DNA of 64,000 bases, from NCBI GenBank assembly GCA_016711405.1, contig JADJSZ010000002.1, positions 62,001-126,000 on the forward strand, in the 5' to 3' direction. Of the stretch, positions 24,006 through 31,960 are shown one piece after another. The DNA is from Candidatus Hadersleviella danica. GTDB taxonomy: Bacteria; Chloroflexota; Anaerolineae; Promineifilales; Promineifilaceae. A model generated the notes under the pieces. It had not been told where the DNA came from. It worked only from the letters and a program-made list of their open reading frames with translations, and searched no databases. The translations under genes were made by a program, and so were the position numbers. Position 1 is the stretch's first letter; the number at the start of each line of letters is the position of its first letter.

Positions 24006-24911
24006 ATGATGCTCGAAACAACCCTTTCCCAACCCACCACATGGACGGCCGCACCCACCGTTCATGCTGAATCCGAAACAGGCCACTTGCGCCGGGTGAT
24101 TATTGGCTATCCCGATAACTTTGATTTGGAACACGCTGAAATCATCAACGAGACTCAAAAACAGTACTATTTTGGCGAAAATCGGCCGCGCCTCGATCTG
24201 CTCAAAGCGCAAATGGATGGCTATGTCGCCTGCCTTGAATCGTGTGGCGTGGAAGTGTGGCGGCCGCATCCCCTCCCCGGCGTGCCCGACCAACTCATGC
24301 CCCGTGATATTGGCGTGGTGATTGGCGACACCTTTTTGCTGACGCGTATGGCCAACGCCAGCCGCCAACCCGAGTGGCGGGGCATCGCCCCTTATTTAGA
24401 GGAATTAAACCCGCGCCTCCTCCCCGTTCCCGAAGATTTTGTCGTTGAAGGGGGCGATATTGTTGTGGATAAGGGGTGCATTTTTGTGGGGATTGGCCAG
24501 CGCACCACGGCCGAGGGTGCACGCTGGCTCGCCCAGCAATTCCGCGACTACGAAGTCGTGCCCGTCTTCCTCAAAAGTATCGCCGAAGGGGAAAACGTCT
24601 TGCATCTCGATTGTGCCTTCGTGCCCGTTGGCGAACAGCACGCCCTCATCTACCCCGAGGGAATGCACCATATCCCCCCCGCCCTGCGCCAACGCTACGA
24701 ACTCATCCCCATTACCCGCGCCGAGCAAGACCAGTTGGGAACCAATGTGCTCTCCATCTCTCCCACGGAGGTCATCGGCCGTGCCGATTTGCCCCGCATT
24801 AGCGCGGCTCTGCGCGGAGCGGGGCTAACCGTGTACGATTTGCCTTACACCGAAGCCCCCAAAACAGGCGGCTCCTTCCGCTGTTGCAGTCTCCCCCTCT
24901 GGCGAGATTAA
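24006..24911 (+). CDS. Amidinotransferase/DDAH-type protein
   Basis: 301 residues of the guanidino-group-modifying superfamily (dimethylargininase, arginine deiminase, amidinotransferase). Key positions: PRDIGVVIGDTF (substrate-binding Asp), VEGGDIVVD, the catalytic His in VLHLDCAFVP and the nucleophilic Cys near the C-terminus in GGSFRCCSLPL. Length and the compact end fit a hydrolase of the dimethylargininase kind better than full arginine deiminase, but the substrate cannot be read from sequence. Start: the first of two ATGs; the second differs by one residue. Confidence 0.85.
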   Translation: MMLETTLSQPTTWTAAPTVHAESETGHLRRVIIGYPDNFDLEHAEIINETQKQYYFGENRPRLDLLKAQMDGYVACLESCGVEVWRPHPLPGVPDQLMPRDIGVVIGDTFLLTRMANASRQPEWRGIAPYLEELNPRLLPVPEDFVVEGGDIVVDKGCIFVGIGQRTTAEGARWLAQQFRDYEVVPVFLKSIAEGENVLHLDCAFVPVGEQHALIYPEGMHHIPPALRQRYELIPITRAEQDQLGTNVLSISPTEVIGRADLPRISAALRGAGLTVYDLPYTEAPKTGGSFRCCSLPLWRD

Positions 24912-24918
24912 CTCGTTT

Positions 24919-24951
24919 AGACCTGCAAGGTTTCCAAAATCTTGTAGGTCT
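24919..24951. repeat. Inverted repeat AGACCTGCAAG...CTTGTAGGTCT
   Basis: Near-perfect 11-bp arms around GTTTCCAAAAT. This type of spacer hairpin is common in environmental genomes. It lies right after the amidinotransferase stop and may act as its transcript end, though no T run follows. Confidence 0.7.
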
Positions 24952-24985
24952 ATTCATACCCTGCCCAAATGTGTTATCATGTTTC

Positions 24986-25002
24986 TGTGATATGTAATCA
25001 CA
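24986..25002. promoter_or_regulatory. Palindromic operator candidate for vapB
   Basis: TGTGATATGTAATCACA: perfect 6-bp arms with a 5-base centre, 14 bases before the antitoxin start. Antitoxins of this type bind such sites to repress their own operon. Confidence 0.5.
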
Positions 25003-25016
25003 TTCAGAGGTTAATC

Positions 25017-25221
25017 ATGGTACGCACTCAAATTCAACTGACAGAAAAACAATCTATCATCTTGAAGCAACTGGCTGAAAAGGAAGAGGTTTCGGTGGCT
25101 GAAATCATTCGCCGCAGTGTCAATTTTTACATTGAACAAAGTCAGGCGTGGGGAAAAAGATCCTGATTTGGCGACCAATCACGATGAATATCTGGCCGAG
25201 ATTTATGCTGAGGTTGGCTAA
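25017..25221 (+). CDS. VapB-like ribbon-helix-helix antitoxin, frame broken
   Basis: MVRTQIQLTEKQ, LKQLAEKEEVSVAEIIRRSVNFYIEQ is a ribbon-helix-helix DNA-binding domain. The frame meets a stop at 25166 after 49 residues. A one-base shift in the GGGGAAAAA run reads on as EKDPDLATNHDEYLAEIYAEVG with a stop at 25221 that overlaps the toxin ATG, as expected for a toxin-antitoxin operon. So the native antitoxin is about 67 residues and the break is either an assembly error or an inactivating mutation. Confidence 0.7.
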
Positions 25222-25373
25222 TGAGCGTTTTTATAGATACCTCTGCCATTTTGCCTCTCATTGATGTTGGTCAATCGAATCATGCCCTAGCCCAACAAAT
25301 TTGGAGACGATTAGTCCCCATGGAAACCATTGCGCACCAAAAGCAGGAAAACCTTGCCCATTTTTACAGGTGA
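25221..25373 (+). pseudogene. Truncated VapC (PIN-domain) toxin
   Basis: MSVFIDTSAILPLIDVGQSN, continuing HALAQQIWRRLV, is the start of a PIN nuclease with its first catalytic Asp. Recognisable sequence stops after about 33 residues and the frame ends at 50; PIN toxins have about 130. The following 125 bases show no PIN motif, so the gene is a remnant, perhaps cut when the next gene landed here. Confidence 0.65.
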
Positions 25374-25500
25374 ATTGGCCTTTCTCCCCGTCGCCAACGC
25401 GGCGATTGCGGGTTGTTGGCCGATCATTTTGCTGAACAAGGTTTTTCGTTATTGACAGGGCGCGCGTTCCCCCCCCGGGGGGCTGGCCTTTGCCAATAAC

Positions 25501-26769
25501 TTGGGTGGGCTGGTGGTGTTGGGTGTGGAGGAAAACGGCCGTCTTGCCCCCGAAATTTGGCCCGAAGAAGCCGAAATTGCCCTGCAAGAGGCCGTCGCCC
25601 AATGCCACCCACCTGTGTTGTGCCAATGGCAAACCATCCCCATTGCCCAAGGAGGGCAGTTGATTGGCATTCGGGTGGAGCGGAGCATGGATTTGCACAG
25701 CACGGCCGACGGCCGCATTCTCGTCCGACGCGGGGCGGAAAATCGGCCGCTGACAGGCGAAGAAGTGACTCGCATTGCCGCTGGGCGCACGACGGGCGAC
25801 TTTGAGGACGAGCATGTGCCGGGAGCCACCACGGCCGACTTCGACCCTGAAATTTTGCGCGAATATCTGGCCATGCGCGAAGAGCGCGGCGCGGCGCAAA
25901 CCAGTTCCCGCGATGAGATTTTGTTTGAGGTGGGGGCGATTGACCACGAGGGACGGCCGACAGTGACGGGCATTCTCCTCTTTGGCAAACAGCCCCAAAC
26001 CTTCTTGCCCCAAAGCGGCGCCATCTTTGTGCGTTTTCCCAGCACCGAGCCGCGCAACGAGGAGGGTGGGGCGGGCTACGGCCGTCGCGACGAGTTGCGT
26101 GGCCCCTTGCCCCGCATTGTGGAACGTTTGTGGAACATTGTGTGGGAAGAGATGCGCGTTGGGGCCGTGGTCAACCAACTCCAGCGCGAAGAGCTGACCG
26201 AGTACCCCGCTTTTGCCGTGCGCGAGGCGATTATCAACGCCGTCGCCCACCGCGATTACCGCATCAAAGGGCGGCGCATTGAGGTGCGCATGTACAGCGA
26301 CCGCCTCGAGGTGATTAGCCCCGGTGGCCTGCCCGGCTATATCACCCTCGACAATTTGGTGGAGGAGCATTACTCGCGCAACCCGCGCCTCGTCAATGGC
26401 TTGTACCAGTGGGGCTACATTGAGGAGTTGGGTTTGGGCATTGATTTGATGATTGACGAGATGGTGCGGCTCGGCCATCCCCCGCCCGAGTTTAAGGCGA
26501 CGGAGTACTCGTTTACGGTAACACTCTCCAACAACCGCCCCAATCGGCCGCCGACGGCCGCCGCCCCTCAGCGCAACCCGTTTAACGAGCGGCAAGCCCG
26601 CGCCATGGCGCATGTGCGCGAACAGGGGAGCATTACCAACAGCGAGTACCAGCAAATTTCGGGCGATGTCTCGGCCGAAACCCTGCGCCGCGACTTGGCC
26701 GATTTGGTGGACAAAGGCCACCTGCTCAAGATTGGCTCCAAAAAGGGGACGTATTACATTTTGAAATAG
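25501..26769 (+). CDS. AlbA_2/RecG-like ATP-binding regulator, N-terminus missing
   Basis: 422 residues matching the C-terminal three quarters of COG2865 proteins. A partial AlbA_2 nucleic-acid-binding domain begins abruptly at GGLVVLGVEENGRL; then AFAVREAIINAVAHRDYRIKGRRIEVRMYSDRLEVISPGGLP, the GHKL-like ATP-binding C domain; and a winged helix at the end (SITNSEYQQISGDVSAETLRRDLADLVDKG). About 40 N-terminal residues are missing: in the same frame AFANN precedes the TTG, then comes a C8G6 run and a stop. Either the gene is truncated at the toxin remnant or the homopolymer hides a frame error. Confidence 0.8.
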   Translation: MGGLVVLGVEENGRLAPEIWPEEAEIALQEAVAQCHPPVLCQWQTIPIAQGGQLIGIRVERSMDLHSTADGRILVRRGAENRPLTGEEVTRIAAGRTTGDFEDEHVPGATTADFDPEILREYLAMREERGAAQTSSRDEILFEVGAIDHEGRPTVTGILLFGKQPQTFLPQSGAIFVRFPSTEPRNEEGGAGYGRRDELRGPLPRIVERLWNIVWEEMRVGAVVNQLQREELTEYPAFAVREAIINAVAHRDYRIKGRRIEVRMYSDRLEVISPGGLPGYITLDNLVEEHYSRNPRLVNGLYQWGYIEELGLGIDLMIDEMVRLGHPPPEFKATEYSFTVTLSNNRPNRPPTAAAPQRNPFNERQARAMAHVREQGSITNSEYQQISGDVSAETLRRDLADLVDKGHLLKIGSKKGTYYILK

Positions 26770-26810
26770 CTTTTAGCGCTCAGCTATCAGCGGTCAGCTT
26801 TTTATCCCAC

Positions 26811-26839
26811 ATATATCCCACAGCCAATGTGGGATATAT
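26811..26839. repeat. Inverted repeat ATATATCCCACA...TGTGGGATATAT
   Basis: Perfect 12-bp arms around GCCAA, downstream of the AlbA_2 gene and convergent with the next gene. No T run follows, so termination is uncertain. Confidence 0.7.
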
Positions 26840-26896
26840 TACGGTTTTAGGGAAAAAAGGGTGAAAAACAGTCCCTTTTTTTGCCTTTTGCTTTTA

Positions 26897-27412
26897 TTAA
26901 AAAGAAAAAAAGCAAAGGAACTTGTGGCCCCCGGCCCCCCACCCCCCCCGGAGCGAGCGGTAAACGCGGGCGACTTCGCCGCGCAACTCGACGAAAAAGG
27001 GGTGCAGGCAGGTGATAAATTGGGCGAGGCGTTGGCCCACGGCCGCTTGGGTGGCGGCCGTTAGTTCGGCCGTTGGATACCGCTCGTACACCTTCGTCCA
27101 GCCATTATCCCACGGCTCGGCCGTGATTTGCCCCCCCAACACATCCTGAATTTCCAATAAGTGATGGTCAAACCCTCGGAGTAGGTACTGGTTTAAGTTG
27201 ATGTCTTTGGCCTCAAAATGTAAACCCAGTTCCAAATCCGCTTGCCCAGCGATGCGGGAAACTTCATAATGGAGCCGTGGCTCGCCAAAATGGAACTGGA
27301 TAATCCAACGAAAAGGTTGGTTGACCTGAATGCCCTGCAAGCCCAAGGGCAAATACGGCCGTACCAATGGCGGCAGGGTGTGTAAAAATTGGGGCAGGGA
27401 TAAGGCGGTCAT
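26897..27412 (-). CDS. Hypothetical protein
   Basis: 171 residues from the ATG at 27412; the longer frame starts in repeat DNA. It is soluble with mixed alpha-beta content (WIIQFHFGEPRLHYEVSRI, LGLHFEAKDINLNQYLLRGFDHHLLEIQ). The C-terminal part after EVARVYRSL runs through G/C homopolymers and a Lys/Phe-rich stretch and may not be native. I do not recognise the family. Confidence 0.6.
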   Translation of the reverse strand: MTALSLPQFLHTLPPLVRPYLPLGLQGIQVNQPFRWIIQFHFGEPRLHYEVSRIAGQADLELGLHFEAKDINLNQYLLRGFDHHLLEIQDVLGGQITAEPWDNGWTKVYERYPTAELTAATQAAVGQRLAQFITCLHPFFVELRGEVARVYRSLRGGWGAGGHKFLCFFSF

Positions 27413-27414
27413 GG

Positions 27415-27500
27415 GAATGCGGATTGGGAATGGGGAATGCGGATTGAGCGACTGAGAGACTGAGAGACTGAAAGACTTTCCACTCAGCACTCAGCACTCA
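27415..27500. repeat. Heptamer spacer (GGAATGC, GACTGAGA, CAGCACT units)
   Basis: Three families in a row, the same combination and order as near 15374-15478. Confidence 0.65.
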
Positions 27501-27715
27501 TTTAATTATACTGTTTATTAACGGCCGTTAATGGGTAGTTGGAGTATAGTTTTGGTGCCAAACTAAGGCCGAAATGCAGCGGGGAGCCGCAAACGTAATG
27601 CGGCGTACAGCAAAAAAAAGCATTGCGTTGTATAGTAATCACTGAGGAGCATTGCGCCTTAACCCATAGCAGGGCGATGCGCTAATTACTTGTTCACTGT
27701 TCTTTGCACATTGTT
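27501..27715. other. Gene-free leader of the GAF histidine kinase
   Basis: Contains one ACGGCCGT-like palindrome, an A8 run, and two AGCATTGCG motifs about 40 bases apart (near 27620 and 27650). No ORF or RNA gene is visible. Confidence 0.4.
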
Positions 27716-29464
27716 ATGACCTCCGCCCCTATCAACCAACAAGCCCGACTGGCCGCCTTATATGAGGTCAGCGCCCAATTAGGCACGACGCTGGATGTCG
27801 GCGAACTGCTCAATTTGGTCATGGATTCCATTATCAAGCTGACCTCGGCCGAACGTGGCATTCTCATGCTGGTAGATGGCTTTGGGGAACAACAGTTTAT
27901 CACCGCCCGCAGTTTGGAAAATGGCGATATTCCAGCGGCCGACCTCAACATCAGCCGCTCCATTGTTCAACGGGCAGTGGACAACAAACAGCCCATCCTG
28001 ACCGATAATGCCCAAGAAGATGCCCGCTTTGCCGACACCCAAAGCGTCATTGGCTACCAACTACGCTCCATCATGTGTGCCCCCCTCCTTGTGCGTGGGC
28101 AAGTGATTGGGGCGGTGTATGTGGATAATCGGCTCATGTCGGGGCTGTTCAAGGCCGAAGATTTGGAACTGTTGGTCATGTTTGCCAACCAAGCGGCAAT
28201 GGCCATAGACAATGCGCGGCTGTTCCAAGAGACAGACCAAGCGTTGCGGAAGCGGGTGGACGAGTTGACCCTCTTCCAACGCATTGACCGCGAATTAAAC
28301 CAATCGCTCGATTTAGACCGTGTGCTGAACTTGGCTCTCGATTGGGCGTTGCGGCTGACCGATTCCGATGGGGGGGCGGTGGGTTTGCTGGAACAAGGCG
28401 CAGACACGGCCGACCCCGCCTATATCCGCTTGCGCGTCCACCGTAGTCAGGTGGTCACTCCCGAAACCGACCGCCAAATTCCCCTCACCCACCCTGTTGT
28501 GGCCGAATTGTTGGCCACCCAAAAGACTGTGCAAACCTACGCCGTGAAGGCGGAGGAAGCGTTGGATGGCTCGCCCGCGGCCGTGCAATTGGCCGTGCCC
28601 ATCCAGCAAGAAGGGGAATTTTTGGGGCTGATTGCTCTGGAGAGCCACATGGTCACCACCTTCCTGAAAGAAGATATTGAATTTGTGAATCGGTTGGCGG
28701 ATAGAGCGGCCGTGGCCATTAAAAACTCGCGCCTCTACGCCGAGGTGCGCGAAGCCAATGAAGCGCGGAGCAAATTCATCTCCCTCGTCACGCACGAGTT
28801 GCGCCTGCCGCTCACGTCTATCAATGGCTACACCGATTTGCTCCTGAAAGGGTTGGCGGGGGCACTGAGTGACCCGCAAAAAGAGATGTTGGCCGTGGTC
28901 AAGCGCAATGCAGGACGCATGAGCATATTGATCAGCGACCTGTCGGACTTAAATCGGCTGGAAAGCGGCCGTATGAAGTTCGATTACACAACCTTCCCTG
29001 CGGCCGATGTTATCCGCGAAGTAACGACTGACTTGCAAGAAGCGCTGAACGGCAAACAGCAAATCTTGGCCGTTGAACTGCCCGAGGAACCATTGGTCGT
29101 TTACGCCGACCGTACCCGGATGGGGCAAATTCTCTCTAATTTGCTCAACAATGCCCACAAGTACACTCCTGCTGGGGGGCATCTTACGGTGCATCTCGGC
29201 CGTACCGCCACCCATGCCCGTTTCGAGGTGATAGATACAGGCATTGGGATTAAGCCCGAAGACCAAACGCAATTGTTCCAACAATTTTTCCGCTCCGAAG
29301 ACCCGGCCGTGCGCGAACAAACGGGCTGGGGTTTGGGGCTGGCCGTGGTGCGGCTCTTTGTCGAAGAACAGGGAGGGGAAATCTCTTTCAACTCTGTTGT
29401 TGGTGAAGGCAGTACCTTTATCTTCACCCTTCCCCTAGCCCTCCCTGAAACCGAAGAGGCATGA
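27716..29464 (+). CDS. GAF-domain sensor histidine kinase
   Basis: 582 residues from the ATG at 27716. Two GAF domains (about 25-165 and 190-340) sense small molecules or redox state. HisKA follows with the phospho-His in LVTHELRLPL, then HATPase with NLLNNAHKYTPAGG, DTGIGI and GWGLGLAVVRLF. No membrane helix, so it is soluble. The stop overlaps the next gene start by four bases, so the small protein after it is probably made with it. No response regulator is adjacent. Confidence 0.92.
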   Translation: MTSAPINQQARLAALYEVSAQLGTTLDVGELLNLVMDSIIKLTSAERGILMLVDGFGEQQFITARSLENGDIPAADLNISRSIVQRAVDNKQPILTDNAQEDARFADTQSVIGYQLRSIMCAPLLVRGQVIGAVYVDNRLMSGLFKAEDLELLVMFANQAAMAIDNARLFQETDQALRKRVDELTLFQRIDRELNQSLDLDRVLNLALDWALRLTDSDGGAVGLLEQGADTADPAYIRLRVHRSQVVTPETDRQIPLTHPVVAELLATQKTVQTYAVKAEEALDGSPAAVQLAVPIQQEGEFLGLIALESHMVTTFLKEDIEFVNRLADRAAVAIKNSRLYAEVREANEARSKFISLVTHELRLPLTSINGYTDLLLKGLAGALSDPQKEMLAVVKRNAGRMSILISDLSDLNRLESGRMKFDYTTFPAADVIREVTTDLQEALNGKQQILAVELPEEPLVVYADRTRMGQILSNLLNNAHKYTPAGGHLTVHLGRTATHARFEVIDTGIGIKPEDQTQLFQQFFRSEDPAVREQTGWGLGLAVVRLFVEEQGGEISFNSVVGEGSTFIFTLPLALPETEEA

Positions 29465-29781
29465 TGGACGATTACACCAACCCTGTAAAACTACTCCTGA
29501 GCTATGATATGTTGCCCGAAGCAGGGCAAGAGTATTACCAGTTTGTCCTCGGCCGTTACATTCCCACCATGCAAAGTTTAGGTCTGCAAATGAGCGAAGC
29601 GTGGAGCACCCAATACGGCAACGGCCCCGATAGACTGGTCGGCTTTGTCGCCCGCGATGAACAATCCGTGTTTGATTTGCTGGAAAGCGACACATGGCGA
29701 CTGCTCAACGACCAACTCTTCAACTACATCACCAACTTTAATTACAAAGTGATTCCCTACAAACAGGGGTTCCAAATATAA
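29461..29781 (+). CDS. Small conserved-looking protein coupled to the histidine kinase
   Basis: 106 residues (or 105 from the second ATG). The pattern LLSYDMLPEAGQEYYQFVLGRYIPTMQSLGLQMSEAW suggests a dimeric alpha-beta barrel like the NIPSNAP or antibiotic-monooxygenase folds, but this is structural guesswork. The 4-base overlap with the kinase implies coupled translation. Confidence 0.7.
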   Translation: MMDDYTNPVKLLLSYDMLPEAGQEYYQFVLGRYIPTMQSLGLQMSEAWSTQYGNGPDRLVGFVARDEQSVFDLLESDTWRLLNDQLFNYITNFNYKVIPYKQGFQI

Positions 29782-29782
29782 G

Positions 29783-29850
29783 GGGTTATTGGTTATTTGT
29801 TATTGGCTATTACCTCAAGTAACGAATAACCGATAACAAATAACGAATCC
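29783..29850. repeat. Inverted TTATTGG heptamer cluster
   Basis: GGTTATTGGTTATTTGTTATTGG-type units face AACGAATAACCGATAACAAA units across a short centre, so the RNA can form a long imperfect hairpin. Confidence 0.75.
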
Positions 29851-29905
29851 CCCCCCTGAGCCATGTTATAATGAGGCGCAAACTCTTTCGTGCCAGCCCC
29901 GCGCC

Positions 29906-31651
29906 ATGAAAACCCGCCATCGCCTTCTGCTCTACAATCAGCTTAGCAACCAAGGCATCATCCGTGTTGGAGGTGTGTTTGGTATTGTCGCGGTGCTGTG
30001 GGCATTCGATTACGGGGGATGGTTGTCACTGGGGGCGTGGCAATCGCAGTTGTGGGTGGCCTTGCTCCTCGTCGCGTTTATTTTTGTTTACTATTTGCTC
30101 TGGGTGCGCCGCACCTACGTATATGTCAAACCAGACCACTTACTGGTGCAAGGCTCTTTCTATAATTTACGCATCCCTTATGGGGATGTGCGGAGCATTA
30201 CCCCCTCTCAAATTGCCAAACATTATCCGCTAGACGAGCTTAAAGTTCGTGAATTGCGTTTGCTGACGACCCTGTATGAAGTGCCGTGTGCTTTTGTGCG
30301 CTTGGATGAGTATCCCGTCGGCCGTTGGGCGCGTCATCTATTTTTCCCCCGTTTTTTGTTTACCACCGAACGGCCGGGGCTGTTGCTCTTGGTGCAAGAT
30401 TGGATTGACCTGACCAAAAACATTGAGGTGGCGCGGAGCAGTTGGCTGGAAAAACAGGCCCTTGCGCAGGTGAAATCGGCCGCCAATGGGGATGGTGGGC
30501 CGACCTTGGCCAGTGTGGCCGCCCAAATAGACAGGCAGAGCGAATTGCCGACTATTTTAGTCATTGAAGGGAATAGTGGGGTGAGTAAACATCTCCACCA
30601 ACTGCTTAAAGCGCAACAATACGATGTGGCGGCCGCGAACAACAGCATTGATGGGTTGCAATTAGCGCGGCAATGCGACCCCGTTTTAATTTTGCTGAAC
30701 GCCGCCTCGCCACGCATGGAACTGTTTCATTTTCTGAATGCGTTGCGCCGCCACCGCACCTTGCGCCATTTGCCCGTGTTGCTCATGGCTACACGGGAAC
30801 AAACGGCCGCCGCCACTGATTGGATGCAGGCGGGCGTGAACGATTTTCTAACCATCCCCTTTACCGATGGCGAATTGTTGTTCCGCATTCACAATTGGCT
30901 GGAGGTCAGTTCCCGTGAGCAGGAGTATGAAATGCGGATTGGGTTGCTCCACGACAAAACGCTCAACCAGATGTCGGAGCTGATGCGGCGTGGGGAACTG
31001 CTCAATTTCCTGCCCGCCACGGTGGCCCAGCAGATTATGTCGGGGCAGATTAGCGGCCGTGCCCAACCATTTCGCCGCACCAAAGCGACGGTGTTGTTTG
31101 TGGATATTGTCGGCTTCACCGACCTAACGGGGCGGCTCGACCCGACGGTGTTGGCGGAACTGCTCAACGAATATTTGCGCGAAATGACGGCCGCCGCCAT
31201 TAAATTTAATGGCACGGTGGATAAATTTATTGGGGATGCGGTGATGGTGCTTTATGGCGCACCGCAAGAGGCGGATGAGGAGCAACAAGCATGGGATGCG
31301 GCGCAAACGGCCGTGGAAATGCTCAAAATTGTGGAGGGGCTAGACATGATTTGGCGCTCCCATTTGCCACGGCCGCTCCAAGTGCGGGTTGGTTTTAACA
31401 CGGGTTATTGCACCGTGGGCGTATTTGGCAATGAGTTGCTCCAGAGCTACACGATGGTTGGCTCGGCCGTCAACATCGCCTCCCGCCTGCAAACGAGTGC
31501 CCAGCCCAACACCATTATCACCAGCGCCGAGAGCTACAATCTCATTAAAAATCGGGTCAATGCCCGCGAATTGGGCTACCTAACCCTCAAAAATGTGAAT
31601 CAGTCGGTGGAAGCGTATGAAATTTTGGCGTTGGGACGGCCGTATAAGTAG
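29906..31651 (+). CDS. Class III adenylate/guanylate cyclase with degenerate receiver domain
   Basis: 581 residues: two N-terminal helices (about 20-65), a PH-like membrane-associated domain (about 70-170), a receiver-like domain (about 215-330) and a cyclase domain (about 385-560). The cyclase has both metal Asp (FVDIVGFT, GDAVMVLYG), the substrate-specificity Lys in TVDKFIGDA, and the transition-state Asn/Arg in SAVNIASRL, so it should be active. The receiver lacks its phospho-acceptor Asp: the strand ends LILLNAASPRM, and the acidic pair reads IEGNSG. It should not be phosphorylated in the usual way. Confidence 0.88.
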   Translation: MKTRHRLLLYNQLSNQGIIRVGGVFGIVAVLWAFDYGGWLSLGAWQSQLWVALLLVAFIFVYYLLWVRRTYVYVKPDHLLVQGSFYNLRIPYGDVRSITPSQIAKHYPLDELKVRELRLLTTLYEVPCAFVRLDEYPVGRWARHLFFPRFLFTTERPGLLLLVQDWIDLTKNIEVARSSWLEKQALAQVKSAANGDGGPTLASVAAQIDRQSELPTILVIEGNSGVSKHLHQLLKAQQYDVAAANNSIDGLQLARQCDPVLILLNAASPRMELFHFLNALRRHRTLRHLPVLLMATREQTAAATDWMQAGVNDFLTIPFTDGELLFRIHNWLEVSSREQEYEMRIGLLHDKTLNQMSELMRRGELLNFLPATVAQQIMSGQISGRAQPFRRTKATVLFVDIVGFTDLTGRLDPTVLAELLNEYLREMTAAAIKFNGTVDKFIGDAVMVLYGAPQEADEEQQAWDAAQTAVEMLKIVEGLDMIWRSHLPRPLQVRVGFNTGYCTVGVFGNELLQSYTMVGSAVNIASRLQTSAQPNTIITSAESYNLIKNRVNARELGYLTLKNVNQSVEAYEILALGRPYK

Positions 31652-31740
31652 CGGCGCGGGAAATTCATTGATTGGTTACAAATCGCCTACCACCTATAAC
31701 TCCCATTTAACATGAACCCCTTTAGCCGTTTTCTGAGCCA

Positions 31741-31890
31741 ATGGAGCAACCACCAACTTTTTTGTTGGCGGCCGAACAAGCGGCCGATTTTGTGAACAAT
31801 TGGGCCGCCCTGCAACACCTCCCCGCCGCCCGCGAAGCGCTAAACCAGCGTTTGGTGGCTTTGGGGCAAACAGATAGAGACGGGAGATAG
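31741..31890 (+). CDS. Small protein of about 49 residues
   Basis: MEQPPTFLLAAEQAADFVNN then WAALQHLPAAREALNQRLVALGQ has the codon pattern and amphipathic Ala/Leu helices of a real gene. It ends in the next repeat block (TDRDGR). An overlapping 27-residue frame (MNPFSRFLSQW) begins 28 bases earlier and could be its real N-terminus if one base is missing in the T6 run. No family known. Confidence 0.4.
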   Translation: MEQPPTFLLAAEQAADFVNNWAALQHLPAAREALNQRLVALGQTDRDGR

Positions 31891-31960
31891 AGATAGAGGG
31901 AAACGTAGAGGGTCAGTCTATCGGCTGTCCTCTATCTCTATCTCTACCCTCTATCTGGAA
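31869..31960. repeat. Inverted GATAGAG/CTCTATC cluster
   Basis: GATAGAGACGGGAGATAGAG units face CCTCTATCTCTATCTCTACC units. It lies between converging genes and could terminate both transcripts. Confidence 0.75.

Noticed and set aside
24464..24472. Perfect DnaA box TGTGGATAA (also at 28120-28128)
   Set aside because: Single copies inside conserved coding sequence (Val-Asp-Lys or Val-Asp-Asn codons); no cluster, so chance is sufficient.
25258..26721. Long minus-strand frame of 487 residues opposite the AlbA_2 regulator
   Set aside because: It is the antisense shadow of a GC-rich gene with clear motifs; His/Gly/Arg-rich composition and no domain.
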